DNA of 64,000 nt, from positions 196,481 through 260,480 of the forward strand of contig JANXEN010000001.1 in NCBI GenBank assembly GCA_025058345.1. The letters run 5' to 3'. Below, in pieces: positions 17,908-30,121 of the stretch. Position 1 is the stretch's first letter. Every line of letters begins with the position of its first letter. The notes below the pieces were generated by a model. It was not told the DNA's origin and ran no database searches. It was given only the letters and a program-made list of their open reading frames with translations. A program made the position numbers and the translations under genes. The stretch comes from Sulfolobales archaeon. Lineage in GTDB: Archaea > Thermoproteota > Thermoprotei_A > Sulfolobales > NBVN01.

Positions 17908-18327
17908 ATGGTGTGTTTAGTGAGAGGGGTATCACCTCTAGTTGCAACAGTTTTATTAATACTTATCTCTATAGCTACTTCAGTAATTCTTTGGACGTGG
18001 GTCTCGTCAATGGTCTCTCAAACACCTTCTGAAATGCCTTTCTTAACTGAGAGGATAAAGATCGAGGCAGTAAGCGTTAATGGAAACATCGTAAAGATAT
18101 TTGTTAGGAATTTAATGGATAACGAAGTTAGGATAGGCTCATCATACATTGTTAACGGTACTTCCGGTTTAACCATAGCTCAGAACTTAAATAGTTTCCG
18201 TATCAGTGGTGGAGGTGTTATTGAAGTGACTGTTGAATTAAGAACGATACTCCCCAAAGGAGTTTATATAGCTAAAGTAACTACATCTAAGGGATATGAG
18301 GCCTCATACGTATTTGCTGTGACTTAA
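17908..18327 (+). CDS. Type IV pilin/archaellin-like subunit
   Basis: Class III signal 'VRG|VSPLVATVLLILISIATSVILWTW'. Confidence 0.8.
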   Translation: MVCLVRGVSPLVATVLLILISIATSVILWTWVSSMVSQTPSEMPFLTERIKIEAVSVNGNIVKIFVRNLMDNEVRIGSSYIVNGTSGLTIAQNLNSFRISGGGVIEVTVELRTILPKGVYIAKVTTSKGYEASYVFAVT

Positions 18328-18336
18328 GGGAGTACG

Positions 18337-19923
18337 ATGTTTGATCTATTCAGAAAGAAGCTTAAGGATGTTAACACTTCCCCAAGTAGCGATGTCTATC
18401 TACAAGGAAGCGTTGGCAAACCTTTAGTAGCTAACATAATTGATTTCTATCCGATAATTGAGAACTACTCGTACGCTTTTATATATGTTGACCCTTCTAA
18501 TCAAAAAGTATATGAAATCATCGAACCAACCTTAACCGCCCATGAGTCATCAATGGTCGATCTAGTTAAGAGGAGGACATTCGAAAGCGAGTCCGTGGCT
18601 AAGGAATTAAGGAGCATTACTGACGTTAGGTTAGGTTTAGAGGTTATTAAGAAAGCGATAAAGGGAGGTTCTCTAGGTATTAAAGTTAGGGAAATAGATG
18701 ATTCTTCAATAGATAAAATTTCATACTACGTCTCTAGAGATTTAGTTGGGTACTCAGTACTAGATCCGTTAATAAGAGACGCTAGGCTCGAGGACATAGT
18801 TTGTAGCGGAATTAACATACCTATATATGTTTTCCACAACGTGTATGAGTGGTTAAAGACTAACGTCTTATTCAGCGATTTTAAGTCCTTAGATTCAATC
18901 ATCAATCGTTTAGCATTTAAGGCTGGCATAGAAATCAGCATAGCCAAACCAATAGTTGAGGGAGTTTTAACGCCTGAAGGTTTTAGGGTACATGTAGTTA
19001 TTGATGTAGTTGCAAGGAGAGGTTCTACCTTCACCATAAGAAAGTTTAAGTCTGAACCATTCACGCTACCACAACTCGTAAATCTAGGTACTTTAGACCC
19101 CTTAGTTGCGGCTTACCTGTGGATCTTAGTTGAGAATCTGCAAAATGCTCTTATTGTAGGGCCTACAGCCTCAGGTAAAACAACACTCCTCAACGCGATG
19201 TCGCTATTAATCCCTCCGGAAGTCAAGGTAGTTACCGTAGAGGAGAGTCCGGAGTTAAATTTACTTGGCCATGAGAACTGGGTATCACTCGTCACTAGGT
19301 TAAGCTACGAAGCAGGAGTTACTAACGTAAACCTATATGAATTACTGAAGAGTGCTTTAAGACAGAGGCCTGACGTCATAATAGTTGGGGAGATTAGGGG
19401 TGAAGAGGCGTATACGTTCTTCCAGGCTGTTAGTTTAGGTCATGGCGGCCTAGCAACTATTCATGCTGAGAATGTAGAGTCAGTTATACAAAGACTTCTT
19501 GCGGAGCCGTTCAACATACCTAAGAATTTACTGCAGTTGGTTAAGGTTTATATCTGCCTAGGGAGGGTGCAGGTAAGTGAGGGGATTGTAAGTAGGAGGA
19601 TTTTAGAGATACGGGAAGTAGAGGGATTAGACCCCAGAACTGGTGAGTTAATAGTGGGGACACCATTTAAATGGAATCGAAATAAAGATGCCATTATATT
19701 TTCGGGTTATAGCCACCTAATTAAGTTAATAGCTGAGAAGAAGCAGGTTGATTATTATGAGGTTTTTGACGATCTGCTTAGGAGAGCAACAATTATGAAA
19801 TGGGTCGCCAAGCGTAAGGCTGGTATTAAAGAACTGCAGAGCATCATCAGGGAATTCAGAAGTAACTGGTTAACTATCTACTCGATAGCTGAATCTGAGG
19901 TAGGGCGTTATGCAATTACTTGA
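18337..19923 (+). CDS. Type II/IV secretion ATPase (GspE/ArlI family)
   Basis: GPTASGKTTLL Walker A, 'DVIIVGEIRGEEAYTFFQAVSLGHGGLATIHAE'. Confidence 0.95.
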   Translation: MFDLFRKKLKDVNTSPSSDVYLQGSVGKPLVANIIDFYPIIENYSYAFIYVDPSNQKVYEIIEPTLTAHESSMVDLVKRRTFESESVAKELRSITDVRLGLEVIKKAIKGGSLGIKVREIDDSSIDKISYYVSRDLVGYSVLDPLIRDARLEDIVCSGINIPIYVFHNVYEWLKTNVLFSDFKSLDSIINRLAFKAGIEISIAKPIVEGVLTPEGFRVHVVIDVVARRGSTFTIRKFKSEPFTLPQLVNLGTLDPLVAAYLWILVENLQNALIVGPTASGKTTLLNAMSLLIPPEVKVVTVEESPELNLLGHENWVSLVTRLSYEAGVTNVNLYELLKSALRQRPDVIIVGEIRGEEAYTFFQAVSLGHGGLATIHAENVESVIQRLLAEPFNIPKNLLQLVKVYICLGRVQVSEGIVSRRILEIREVEGLDPRTGELIVGTPFKWNRNKDAIIFSGYSHLIKLIAEKKQVDYYEVFDDLLRRATIMKWVAKRKAGIKELQSIIREFRSNWLTIYSIAESEVGRYAIT

Positions 19924-20758
19924 CCAGCTAGCTACTAAACTCTCTACACATTTCAGTGGGTTGGAGAAATACGTAGTGGGGTCGGGAGTTGCCCCCTCAT
20001 TGGTTAGGTATTTCGATACTGTAATTAAGCTGAACTTATTTATTCTGGCTCTAAGTGTTCTGGCTTCATTAGTAGTTGTTACTCAACTATTTCAATTAGA
20101 ACTAGTTAGAGGTGCTGCAGTATTTTTAAGTGCAATTATCATCGTACTCTCCATATCCATATTCATCTCTTTAGTACTTCCAGTAATACTACATGTTAAT
20201 AGGGGATATAAGTTAGAGGCTAAGTACCCAGCGTTCCTATACTTCTTTTCAGCCCTAATTGTCTCAGGTCTCGGTTCCATTAAGGCCTTACTTGAATTAA
20301 ATAATTTTAAGGAATTAAAGGAATTTAAAGTAGAGTTGGAGCAAATTACTAATGGGCTTCACCTCGGTAGGAGTTTAGATGACGTCATAAACTATGTTGC
20401 CACGATAACTCCATGCCGATCCCTAGCGTCACTCCTAACGTATATTGAAGGCATTACGAGAAGCGGTCATGACCCTCTTCCAATAATCAACTACTTAATA
20501 GAGAATTACTTCATAACTATTCGATCTAGGGTTGAAGAAGCTGTTAACTTCATGGGTATGTTGACTGAGGTTTTCACCGCCATTGCGCTCATATTTCCTT
20601 TAGTGGTTTCAGTTCTAGCTTCTACAACATCGTTAATACCTCTAGGTGCTATAAATCCATATCTACTCCTAATCATTACCGTCTTAGTGATCGTTCCAGC
20701 ATCATCCATAACATACTACATATTAGTAGATTATATGATGAGCAGTGTCAGCATATGA
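19910..20758 (+). CDS. TadC/ArlJ-like pilus assembly membrane protein (1)
   Basis: Several TM segments, follows secretion ATPase with overlap. Confidence 0.75.
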   Translation: MQLLDQLATKLSTHFSGLEKYVVGSGVAPSLVRYFDTVIKLNLFILALSVLASLVVVTQLFQLELVRGAAVFLSAIIIVLSISIFISLVLPVILHVNRGYKLEAKYPAFLYFFSALIVSGLGSIKALLELNNFKELKEFKVELEQITNGLHLGRSLDDVINYVATITPCRSLASLLTYIEGITRSGHDPLPIINYLIENYFITIRSRVEEAVNFMGMLTEVFTAIALIFPLVVSVLASTTSLIPLGAINPYLLLIITVLVIVPASSITYYILVDYMMSSVSI

Positions 20759-21615
20759 TTTCATATAGGTTTAAGCTATTTTTAATTATTATTAATTTCT
20801 TAATACTGTTTCAAGCATTTACTCAATACTTATTGGTGAATGGATACGCTAAGCTCTACATCATTTCCTTTCTGCAAATCCCTTACGGATACATATACAC
20901 TAATGCGGTGTCAGCTGCTTTACTATTGCTATATTCGGCGTTGGCTTTAGTGGCGTTACCATACTCTAGTAGGTTTAAATCGGTTGAGTCTCAGATAGGT
21001 AGCTTCATCGGTAATGTTGCGGTATACCTTAAATCTGGTACTACTCTGTATCAATCTATATTGTTAGCAAAGCGAGACCTGAGGGGATATTTTAGAGATG
21101 TGATTGATAGAATGGATACGATGATAAGTCTCGGAGCAAGCTTAGATGATGCGATAGACTATGTGTTGAGGGATTTAGGACATGAATATGGATATACCAT
21201 TAGAATTCTCTCCGTAGCTATGAGGAGTGGGGGTAAGTCAGTAGATGTTGCTGAAAAAGCATCTAACTTACTAAATTACTTCAAATCCTTTAGGGATTAC
21301 AGGAAGAGAGTCTTCAGGCAGTACTTGATCTTACTTCTACTTGTGGTAGTGGTGTTTGACTTCACTGCTGCCTTCATACACTTAATCTTAAATACCTTAA
21401 CTTTATCTGAAATGCTCCTAATCATCAAACCCGATACTGAATTCATATATACACTACTTTACTACACCTCTGTCGTCGTCTCTCTAGTTTCAGGAATATC
21501 ATACGGTAAGAGTATTGAAGGCAGTGCTACTAGGTCATTCCATTACGTCCTCCTCTTCTCAGCACTAAACTTCGCATTAATACATACGCTGCCGAAGTTT
21601 ATTGCTGGTCCATGA
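20755..21615 (+). CDS. TadC/ArlJ-like pilus assembly membrane protein (2)
   Basis: Several TM segments, overlaps previous ORF by 4 nt. Confidence 0.72.
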   Translation: MISYRFKLFLIIINFLILFQAFTQYLLVNGYAKLYIISFLQIPYGYIYTNAVSAALLLLYSALALVALPYSSRFKSVESQIGSFIGNVAVYLKSGTTLYQSILLAKRDLRGYFRDVIDRMDTMISLGASLDDAIDYVLRDLGHEYGYTIRILSVAMRSGGKSVDVAEKASNLLNYFKSFRDYRKRVFRQYLILLLLVVVVFDFTAAFIHLILNTLTLSEMLLIIKPDTEFIYTLLYYTSVVVSLVSGISYGKSIEGSATRSFHYVLLFSALNFALIHTLPKFIAGP

Positions 21616-21639
21616 GGTTATGCTGCTTAGTAATGTGTC

Positions 21640-22209
21640 TCACTCACGTTTAATGATACTTAAACCCTTAACAGTTAACTCGTATGAATACAAAGGTTTT
21701 AATACGGCTTCATCAGGCTTGAAGATGTTGTCGCATTTATGGCACTTATGCACTATACTTGGTGTCGATGTTCTTGAATGACATACCCCACATTCGAAGA
21801 AGGAGGCATAGATCCTTAACCTCCTTTCATCTATCTCCTTACCGCATTTTGGGCATACTAAAACACTACTCTCCTTCTTTGAAAACTTAACTTCACTATC
21901 GGTATACCCGCAATCTACATGTTGAATAAGTCTAGATTTTTCTATATTAATGCTTGAGCATGAAGGACAGGCATATCTAGTGAATATAGATACTGAACCA
22001 CACTTAGGACACGATATAGTTCTATCAAATACCTTCTTCCTCAATAAGCCTAAATTTACAAGCTCATCTAATTTCACTGTATCAGCTGCGCCAATACCTG
22101 GATATTGTAATTCGAGGGAAACCTTGATATCAGGCATTAATACCCCGGCATCAGCCACTTTGTTGAGGAATTCCTTAATATTTTTCATGTCTTTACTTAA
22201 ATCTGACAT
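21640..22209 (-). CDS. Zinc-ribbon protein, TackOD1-like
   Basis: Successive CxxC pairs: CPKCGSVSI..ACPSCSS..HVDCGY..CPKCGKEI..CGVC..CHKCDNIF. Confidence 0.6.
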   Translation of the reverse strand: MSDLSKDMKNIKEFLNKVADAGVLMPDIKVSLELQYPGIGAADTVKLDELVNLGLLRKKVFDRTISCPKCGSVSIFTRYACPSCSSINIEKSRLIQHVDCGYTDSEVKFSKKESSVLVCPKCGKEIDERRLRIYASFFECGVCHSRTSTPSIVHKCHKCDNIFKPDEAVLKPLYSYELTVKGLSIIKRE

Positions 22210-22339
22210 GATTGCATCACATAAAATTAGGTGAATCGGTAATTTTAAATTTCTAGTAAGGGGTGATGTATGACGGCATTGACTTGGTGGGGGTCTTAGG
22301 ATGAGTTTTAAATCATTATGAGGTAGTTTTGTTGTGTGG

Positions 22340-22434
<95 letters not shown>

Positions 22435-22648
22435 CCTACTTATTCAGATACGGCCTGGATTTAAAAATACTAATTTAGTTTTAAGCTCTTCGCTTGAGTT
22501 ATGTCCACTTACTTTGAATTAATTGCTTATTCTCTACTTTAATCCAGGGTATTTGGTATGATGTAAAAATTTTTTATCCTTAAAGCTTAAAATAATTCAG
22601 AACATCTACTACTTATGAATCTAATATTTACGTGGAGATGTATGCAAG

Positions 22649-22906
22649 ATGAGTGGGAAATCTGTAAAGAAGAAGATCAACGTATTAGAGCACGAATTAG
22701 TGCCTAAGCATGAGGCGTTAAAACCTGAGGAGGTGGTTGAGTTGTTGAAGAACCTTGGTATTAGGCCTGAACAACTTCCATGGATTAGAGTTTCAGACCC
22801 AGTTTCTAGGGAGTTAGGAGTTAAGCCAGGTGACATAGTTAGAATTGTTAGGAAGTCACCAACAGCTGGTGAGTCTGTAGCTTATAGATTCGTGGTAAGT
22901 GGGTGA
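22649..22906 (+). CDS. rpoH: DNA-directed RNA polymerase subunit H (Rpo5)
   Basis: '[16 protein letters not shown]', '[32 protein letters not shown]'. Confidence 0.96.
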   Translation: MSGKSVKKKINVLEHELVPKHEALKPEEVVELLKNLGIRPEQLPWIRVSDPVSRELGVKPGDIVRIVRKSPTAGESVAYRFVVSG

Positions 22907-22909
22907 GGG

Positions 22910-25900
22910 GTGGGGGAAATAGCGAACGAAGACCTATGGGTTTTAATGGAAGCCTTTATTAATGAGAAAGGGTTAGTTAGGCAGCATTTAGATTCTTTTA
23001 ATTCATTTATCTTGAAGGGTATTAAGGAAGTAATTAGGGAGAATAGCATCATCCCTACTTCAGACCCTAACGTATACGTAGTTATAAAGGATATAGAGGT
23101 TGGGGAGCCGCAGTTCAGGGAAGTTGAGGGAACCTTAGTTGAAGTCTCACCAACATTATGCAGAGTTCGAAACCTAACATACTCAGCCCCAATGTATTTG
23201 ACCATGAGCTTAATTGAGAACGGTATCGAAGTCTCCGTTCAGAACGTATATATCGGTGAGATACCTATAATGGTTAAGTCTGTTAAGGATCCCCTCTCGA
23301 GGAAGAGTAAGGATGAACTCATCAAGTTAGGTGAGGATTGGAGGGATCCCGGCGGGTATTTCATAATTAACGGTTCGGAAAAAGTAATAGTAACCCAGGA
23401 GGACTTAGCACCAAATAGAGTCTTCGTAGACTTCGCTAAGGAAGGAACCAACATAACTCACACCGCCAAAGTGATATCGTCGGCTTCCGGTTATAGAGTT
23501 CCGATAATATTAGATAGGTTGAAGGACTCAACCTTAGTGCTGAACTTCCCACCAATTCCAGGTAAGATACCATTCATAATAATGATGAGGGCATTAGGGC
23601 TTGAGAGCGATAGGGACATAATGTTTGCAGTTTCTTTAGATCCGGAAATTCAGAAGGAGTTGATACCTTCTATAATTCAGGCATCTGAAGTTACTACAGC
23701 TGAGGATGCTTTAGACTATATTGGTTCTAGAGTCGCAATCGGTCAGGCCAGGGATGCTAGGGTAGAGAGAGCCAGGCAGATAATAGATATGTACTTCCTA
23801 CGTCATTTAGGTAGTTCAACACCGGATTCAAGATTAAAGAAAGCCCTCTATCTGGGATATATGGCTAATAAGTTGCTGGAGTTGGTTTTAGGTAGGAGGG
23901 AGCCTGACGACAAGGACCACTACTCCAATAGGAGGTTGAGGTTAGCAGGTGATTTACTAGCTCAGTTATTTAGGGTTGCATTTAGGCAGTTCATTAAAGA
24001 CTTCAAGTATCAATTAGAGAAGGCAAGGGTTAAGGGTAGGAGGATTAATCTAGCAGCTCTTGTTAGGCCGGACTTAGTTACAGAGAGGATTAAGCAAGCT
24101 TTAGCTACTGGTAATTGGGTTGGTGGGAGGACAGGTGTTAGTCAAATAATCGATAGGACGAACTGGATATCACTACACAGCCATCTAAGAAGGGTTGTAG
24201 CCCCCCTAAGTAGAGGTCAACCTCACTTCGAGGCTAGGGATTTACACCCAACTCAATGGGGTAGGATGTGTCCCTTCGAGACTCCTGAAGGCCCTAACTG
24301 CGGGCTCGTTAAGAACTTAGCCTTAAGCTCCTACATATCCGTCGGCATTGATGAGGCGGAAGTGGAGAGACTACTTTATAGCTTGGGTGTAATACCGGTG
24401 ACTAAGGTCTATGAAGAGTTGGTAAGTGGTAATCAAGAACTATCGCAGGAAGTATTAGGTTACGCTAAGGTATTCTTAAATGGTACTTTGATAGGTTACT
24501 ATCCATACAGTGATGCAAGCGAGTTCGTAAATGAAATAAGGAGGAGGAGAAGGGCTGGATTAGTACATCACGAAGTTAACATTGCATATAAACGCAGTGA
24601 TTACATTAATGAGGTATACGTTAATTGCGATTCCGGGAGGGTTAGGAGACCTTTACTAGTTGTTGAGAATGGGAGGATTAAGTTAGACTCTGAGACAATT
24701 AATAAGGTCAGGAAGGAGAAATTCACGTTCTCAGACCTAGTTAGGTTGGGTTACGTTGAGTACTTAGATGCTGAGGAGGAGGGTGATACATACATAGCGT
24801 TAAGCGTTGATAAGTTAACAGTCGAACATACGCACTTAGAGCTATGGACTCCCTCAATGCTTGGAATGACTGCAGCAATCATACCGTATCCGGAACATAA
24901 TCAATCACCTAGGAATTCATATCAGTCAGCTATGGCTAAACAAGCAGTAGGTATATACGCAACTAATTTCCAGTTAAGATTTGATAGTAGGGGGCACTTC
25001 CTACACTATCCTCAGAAACCTTTAGTTCAAACGAAGTTTATGGATGTTTTAGGTTATAATGATAGACCGTCAGGACAGAACTTCGTGGTTGCCGTACTTT
25101 CCTACACAGGCTACAACATGGAGGATGCATTAATAATTAATAAATCCTCAATAGAGAGAGGTTTAGCTAGATCAACCTTCTTCAGAGAGTACTCCACGGA
25201 GGAGAGGAAGTATCTGGGCGGGCAGGAAGACCGTATCGAAGTTCCTGACTCAAACGTCAGAGGATATAGAGGTAGGGACAACTACTCATTGCTTGACGAA
25301 GACGGTATCGTGGCTCCTGAGGTTGAGGTATCAGGAGGCCATGCATTGGTAGGTAAGACATCACCTCCTAGATTCCTAGAAGAATATAAGGAATTCGGTA
25401 TAGCAGGAGGTTCTAGGAGAGATACGTCGCTAACCTTAAGATATGGTGAGAAAGGCATAGTTGATTCTGTAGTCATAACTGTCAGCAGTGAGGGTAATAA
25501 GTTAGTTAGGGTTAGGGTAAGGGATCTCAGAATCCCTGAGATAGGTGATAAGTTCGCATCAAGGCATGGGCAGAAAGGCGTTATAGGATTAACGGTCCCT
25601 CAGTACGACATGCCGTATACGTTCGAAGGTATAACGCCGGACTTAATTGTTAATCCTCACGCATTACCATCTAGAATGACTATTGGTCAATTAATAGAGT
25701 CTATAGCCGGTAAGGTAGCTGCATTAAGCGGTAGATTCGTTGATGGAACCCCGTTCTATGGTGAGAAGGTTGAGGAGCTCAATAACGAATTAGTGATTCG
25801 TGGTTACCCGATGGATGGTACAGAACCAATGTACGATGGTAGAACAGGTGAGCTTATTCAAACTCCAGTGTTTATAGGTCTTATCTACTATCAGAGACTA

Positions 25901-26290
25901 CATCATATGGTTGCCGATAAAATACATGCAAGGCCTAGAGGGCCTGTTCAGATTTTAACGAGGCAGCCTACTGAGGGTAGGGCTAGGGAAGGAGGTCTCA
26001 GATTTGGAGAAATGGAAAGAGACTGCATCATAGGTCATGGGGCTGCAGCCCTACTTAGAGAAAGACTTACTGAGAGTTCTGATAGGGCGGTTGTTTACGT
26101 ATGTGAGGAGTGCGGTCTTATAGGGTGGTACGATAGGAGGAAAGGTAGGTATATGTGCCCAATTCATGGTGAGAAGGGTAAGTTATATCCAGTAAATATA
26201 TCTTACGCGTTTAAGCTCTTACTTCAGGAGTTAATGAGCATGTTGATCTATCCTAAGGTAATTCTAGGAAGTAGGTATGAGGTGAAGTAG
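22910..26290 (+). CDS. rpoB: DNA-directed RNA polymerase subunit B (Rpo2), unsplit
   Basis: Full-length 1126-aa RpoB with C-terminal Zn ribbon. Confidence 0.98.
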   Translation: MGEIANEDLWVLMEAFINEKGLVRQHLDSFNSFILKGIKEVIRENSIIPTSDPNVYVVIKDIEVGEPQFREVEGTLVEVSPTLCRVRNLTYSAPMYLTMSLIENGIEVSVQNVYIGEIPIMVKSVKDPLSRKSKDELIKLGEDWRDPGGYFIINGSEKVIVTQEDLAPNRVFVDFAKEGTNITHTAKVISSASGYRVPIILDRLKDSTLVLNFPPIPGKIPFIIMMRALGLESDRDIMFAVSLDPEIQKELIPSIIQASEVTTAEDALDYIGSRVAIGQARDARVERARQIIDMYFLRHLGSSTPDSRLKKALYLGYMANKLLELVLGRREPDDKDHYSNRRLRLAGDLLAQLFRVAFRQFIKDFKYQLEKARVKGRRINLAALVRPDLVTERIKQALATGNWVGGRTGVSQIIDRTNWISLHSHLRRVVAPLSRGQPHFEARDLHPTQWGRMCPFETPEGPNCGLVKNLALSSYISVGIDEAEVERLLYSLGVIPVTKVYEELVSGNQELSQEVLGYAKVFLNGTLIGYYPYSDASEFVNEIRRRRRAGLVHHEVNIAYKRSDYINEVYVNCDSGRVRRPLLVVENGRIKLDSETINKVRKEKFTFSDLVRLGYVEYLDAEEEGDTYIALSVDKLTVEHTHLELWTPSMLGMTAAIIPYPEHNQSPRNSYQSAMAKQAVGIYATNFQLRFDSRGHFLHYPQKPLVQTKFMDVLGYNDRPSGQNFVVAVLSYTGYNMEDALIINKSSIERGLARSTFFREYSTEERKYLGGQEDRIEVPDSNVRGYRGRDNYSLLDEDGIVAPEVEVSGGHALVGKTSPPRFLEEYKEFGIAGGSRRDTSLTLRYGEKGIVDSVVITVSSEGNKLVRVRVRDLRIPEIGDKFASRHGQKGVIGLTVPQYDMPYTFEGITPDLIVNPHALPSRMTIGQLIESIAGKVAALSGRFVDGTPFYGEKVEELNNELVIRGYPMDGTEPMYDGRTGELIQTPVFIGLIYYQRLHHMVADKIHARPRGPVQILTRQPTEGRAREGGLRFGEMERDCIIGHGAAALLRERLTESSDRAVVYVCEECGLIGWYDRRKGRYMCPIHGEKGKLYPVNISYAFKLLLQELMSMLIYPKVILGSRYEVK

Positions 26291-26291
26291 G

Positions 26292-28937
26292 ATGAGTGAG
26301 GAGAAAATTATTAAAGGTATTAAATTCGGGGTTCTTTCCCCCGAAATTATTAGGAAGGTATCCGTCACCGCAGTTGTGACTGCCGACGTATACGATGAAG
26401 ATGGTTTACCTTTCGAAGGAGGTATAATGGACCCACGTTTAGGTGTTATTGAGCCAGGTCAGAAATGCGTTACTTGCGGTAACTCAATAATTGCGTGTCC
26501 TGGACACTTCGGACATTTAGAGTTGGCTAAACCAGTAATCCACGCTGGATTCGTCAAACATATATATGATGTATTAAGGGCTACGTGCAGGCATTGCGGT
26601 AGGTTGAAAATCTCCGACGATGAATTAAGTAAGTACTTGGACCTTCTTAAAAGGCTTGAAGTTAGGTGGCCTTTACTCGCTAGAGGTCTTACGGACTACG
26701 TTAGGAGGAAAGCAATGAAGGTTATGGAATGCCCTCACTGCGGTAGTAGGCAATTCAAAATTAAGTTAGAGAAACCTACATCATTTATAGAGGAGGGACT
26801 TGAAGGACCTAGGAGGCTTTGGCCTACTGATATCCGCGCTAGGTTAGAGATGGTTGTCGATAGGGACTTAAGGCTTATCGGGTATAACCCTGAGTTAGCT
26901 AGACCTGAGTGGATGGTCATCACAGTACTACCGATCCCACCAATAAGTGTTAGACCTTCAATACTTCTAGAGACGGGCATTAGGTCTGAGGATGACTTAA
27001 CCCATAAACTCGTAGATATCATTAGAACTAACGATAGGTTAAGGGAAAGCATAAATGCAGGAGCTCCTGAAGTGATTGTAGAGGATTTATGGGACCTACT
27101 TCAGTACCATGTCACGACGTACTTCGATAATGAGGTTCCAGGGGTGCCGCCAGCTAAGCATAGGTCTGGGAGAGCTCTGAGGACTTTAGCTCAAAGACTT
27201 AGAGGGAAGGAAGGGAGGTTTAGAGGCAATCTCTCTGGGAAGCGTGTTGACTTTTCAGCTAGGACTGTAGTGAGTCCTGACCCCAACTTAAGCATTAACG
27301 AGGTCGGCGTTCCTGAGGAGGTGGCTAAAGTATTGACTGTGCCTGAACGTGTCACACGTTGGAATATAGATGAATTAAGGATGCATGTCCTCAACGGCCC
27401 GTACAGGCATCCAGGAGCAAATTACGTGATAGATCCGGCAGGGAGGAGGATAGACCTAAGGTACATTAAAGACTTGAAGGCGGTGGCTGAGAATCTAAAG
27501 CCTGGATACATAGTTGAGAGACACTTAAAGAACGGGGATGTAGTACTGTTTAACAGACAACCGTCGCTGCATAGAATGTCAATAATGGCCCACATAGTTA
27601 AGGTATTGCCTGGGAGGACTTTCAGGCTTCACCTAGCTGTTTGCCCACCATATAATGCTGACTTCGACGGTGATGAGATGAACCTCCACGTACCTCAAAG
27701 TGAGGAGGCTAGGGCTGAAGCTAGGGTACTTCTACTCGTTCAGGAGCATATACTATCTCCTAGATATGGAGGGCCTATAATAGGCGGTATTCAAGACTAT
27801 ATAAGTGGTGCTTACCTACTCTCATCTAAAACTACTTTACTCACTAAGGAGCAGGTATCAGATCTTCTTGCGGGTTCAGGTTATGAAGGACCTATACCTG
27901 AACCTGCAATCCTATCGCCGAAGGTTTTGTGGAGTGGGAAGCAAATTATAAGCTTGTTATTACCTGCGGACTTCAACCTAAGAGGTAAGGCTAATATATC
28001 TGCAGGACCCCTAAGGTGTGAGGACTACGAATGTTTCTGGGATTCTTATGTGGTTGTTAAGATGGGTAAGTTGCTGATGGGTGTTTTAGATAAGAAAACT
28101 TTAGGGTCTCAGCAGTCTGAAAGCCTCCTTCATTGGATAACTAAGGAATACGGCAATAACTTTGGTAGGAAATTCATGGACAACATATTTAAGATGTTTT
28201 TAAGGTTTATTGAAATGCGTGGATTTACGATGACTTTAAGTGATGTAGCCCCTCCAAGTAAGGCTGTAGAGGAGATCAACAACATCGTTGAGGAGGCTAA
28301 GAAGAGAGTGTTTGAGCTCATAGAGCAGTATAGGGAAGGTAAGTTAGAACCCATTCCGGGTAGGACTTTAGAGGAGTCCCTCGAGATTAGGATTATGGAG
28401 GTGTTGGCTGACGCCAGAGATAACGCTGGTGAGATCGCTACCCAGTATTTAGATCCATTCAATAACGTATTCATTATGGCTAGAACTGGAGCTAGGGGCA
28501 ACATACTGAACATCACGCAGATGGCAGCAATGTTAGGGCAGCAGTCCGTCAGGGGTGAGAGAATAAGGAGAGGGTATGATGTAAGGACATTACCGCACTT
28601 CAAACCAGGAGATATAGGCCCTGAAGCCAGGGGATTTGTGAAGAACTCGTTCGTCAATGGCCTAACACCTATTGAGGTCTTCTTCCATGCGGCAGGAGGT
28701 CGTGAAGGGCTTGTAGATACTGCTGTCAGAACATCTCAGAGTGGTTACATGCAGAGAAGGTTAATCAACGCACTTCAGGACCTTAGGATAGATTACGACT
28801 TAACTGTGAGAACACCTAATAACTCTGTAGTCCAATTCCTATACGGTGATGATGGAGTAGATCCGAGTAAGTCTTCCTACGGGAGTGCAATTAATATTGA
28901 TAGGATTATCGAGAGAGTGATTGGTTGGAGGTTGTAG
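26292..28937 (+). CDS. rpoA1: DNA-directed RNA polymerase subunit A' (Rpo1N)
   Basis: '[16 protein letters not shown]' catalytic motif. Confidence 0.98.
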   Translation: MSEEKIIKGIKFGVLSPEIIRKVSVTAVVTADVYDEDGLPFEGGIMDPRLGVIEPGQKCVTCGNSIIACPGHFGHLELAKPVIHAGFVKHIYDVLRATCRHCGRLKISDDELSKYLDLLKRLEVRWPLLARGLTDYVRRKAMKVMECPHCGSRQFKIKLEKPTSFIEEGLEGPRRLWPTDIRARLEMVVDRDLRLIGYNPELARPEWMVITVLPIPPISVRPSILLETGIRSEDDLTHKLVDIIRTNDRLRESINAGAPEVIVEDLWDLLQYHVTTYFDNEVPGVPPAKHRSGRALRTLAQRLRGKEGRFRGNLSGKRVDFSARTVVSPDPNLSINEVGVPEEVAKVLTVPERVTRWNIDELRMHVLNGPYRHPGANYVIDPAGRRIDLRYIKDLKAVAENLKPGYIVERHLKNGDVVLFNRQPSLHRMSIMAHIVKVLPGRTFRLHLAVCPPYNADFDGDEMNLHVPQSEEARAEARVLLLVQEHILSPRYGGPIIGGIQDYISGAYLLSSKTTLLTKEQVSDLLAGSGYEGPIPEPAILSPKVLWSGKQIISLLLPADFNLRGKANISAGPLRCEDYECFWDSYVVVKMGKLLMGVLDKKTLGSQQSESLLHWITKEYGNNFGRKFMDNIFKMFLRFIEMRGFTMTLSDVAPPSKAVEEINNIVEEAKKRVFELIEQYREGKLEPIPGRTLEESLEIRIMEVLADARDNAGEIATQYLDPFNNVFIMARTGARGNILNITQMAAMLGQQSVRGERIRRGYDVRTLPHFKPGDIGPEARGFVKNSFVNGLTPIEVFFHAAGGREGLVDTAVRTSQSGYMQRRLINALQDLRIDYDLTVRTPNNSVVQFLYGDDGVDPSKSSYGSAINIDRIIERVIGWRL

Positions 28938-28939
28938 GT

Positions 28940-30121
28940 ATGGGTATTAGTGAGAGTGAACTGCTTGAGATGCTAGAGCCCGCCAAACAAGTGCTACCGC
29001 CTAAGATTTTTGATGAACTTCTAGAGAAGTTAAAGGGGTTAACACTAACTAAGGATGAATTAAGTAAGATAGTTGAACTAACTATTAATGAGTACTTAAA
29101 CGTCTTAGTTGAGCCTGGAGAACCTATAGGTACTGTAGCAGCTCAATCTGTTGGGGAGCCTGGAACTCAGATGACTTTACGTACATTCCACTACGCAGGT
29201 GTTAGGGAGTTAAACGTTACTTTAGGGCTGCCTAGATTAATCGAGTTAGTAGATGCTAGGAAACTGCCTGAGACTCCAATAATGGTTATATATCTAGATG
29301 AGGAGCATAGGTATGATAGGGATAAGGCTTTAGAAGTCGCTAGAAGGATTGAAGCAACAAGGCTTGAAAACGTAATTGCTAAAGTTGATATAGACTTAGT
29401 ATCTTCTTCTATGGTTATAGATCTAGATCCTGAGATGATGATTGATAAGGGTGTTGAAACAGATGATGTCGTTAAGGCTTTAAGTAAGGTCAAAGCAGTT
29501 TCCCAGAACGTAAGTGTTGATGAAAATGATAGCAATAGGATCTACGTGCAGGTGCCACCTAACTACGACTTCATGAAGATCCAGAAGCTGCGGGACAGAA
29601 TACTAAAGATTAAGCTGAAAGGTATTAAAGGGATAAATAGGGTTATAGTTCAGCGGAGGGGTAATGAATACGTGCTAATAACAGATGGGACTAACTTAGA
29701 AGCAGTCCTCAAAGTTGATGGCGTAGATGTGAGGAGGGTCTTCACTAATAGTGTTTACGAAGTTGAAAACGTACTCGGCATTGAGGCAGCTAGACAGGCG
29801 TTGGTCAATGAAATACATAACGTCCTTGAGGAGCAGGGATTAGACGTCGACATGAGGCACGTTATGTTAATTGCGGATATGATGACTTTAACGGGTTCTG
29901 TGAAGCAGATCGGTAGGCATGGAATAGCTGGTGAGAAGACAAGCGTCTTAGCTAGGGCATCATTTGAGGTAACTGTTAAGCATTTATTTGATGCGTCGGC
30001 TAGAGGAGAATTAGATGAGCTTAAAGGTGTTGCAGAGAATGTTATAATAGGGCAGCTAGTCCCTGTAGGTACAAACCTAGTCAACCTAGCAATGAATCCA
30101 ACACTAGCTAGGCCTAAATGA
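28940..30121 (+). CDS. rpoA2: DNA-directed RNA polymerase subunit A'' (Rpo1C)
   Basis: 'EPIGTVAAQSVGEPGTQMTLRTFHYAG'; ATG at 28940 preferred over TTG at 28925. Confidence 0.97.
   Translation: MGISESELLEMLEPAKQVLPPKIFDELLEKLKGLTLTKDELSKIVELTINEYLNVLVEPGEPIGTVAAQSVGEPGTQMTLRTFHYAGVRELNVTLGLPRLIELVDARKLPETPIMVIYLDEEHRYDRDKALEVARRIEATRLENVIAKVDIDLVSSSMVIDLDPEMMIDKGVETDDVVKALSKVKAVSQNVSVDENDSNRIYVQVPPNYDFMKIQKLRDRILKIKLKGIKGINRVIVQRRGNEYVLITDGTNLEAVLKVDGVDVRRVFTNSVYEVENVLGIEAARQALVNEIHNVLEEQGLDVDMRHVMLIADMMTLTGSVKQIGRHGIAGEKTSVLARASFEVTVKHLFDASARGELDELKGVAENVIIGQLVPVGTNLVNLAMNPTLARPK

Noticed and set aside
22255-22320. Possible C/D sRNA 'GTGATGT atgacggcattg...' upstream of tRNA-Lys
   Set aside because: No convincing D or D' CTGA box at the required spacing.
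28130-28657. 175-aa minus ORF antisense to rpoA'
   Set aside because: Long shadow ORF caused by codon bias of rpoA'; Ser/Leu/Ile-rich with no domain.
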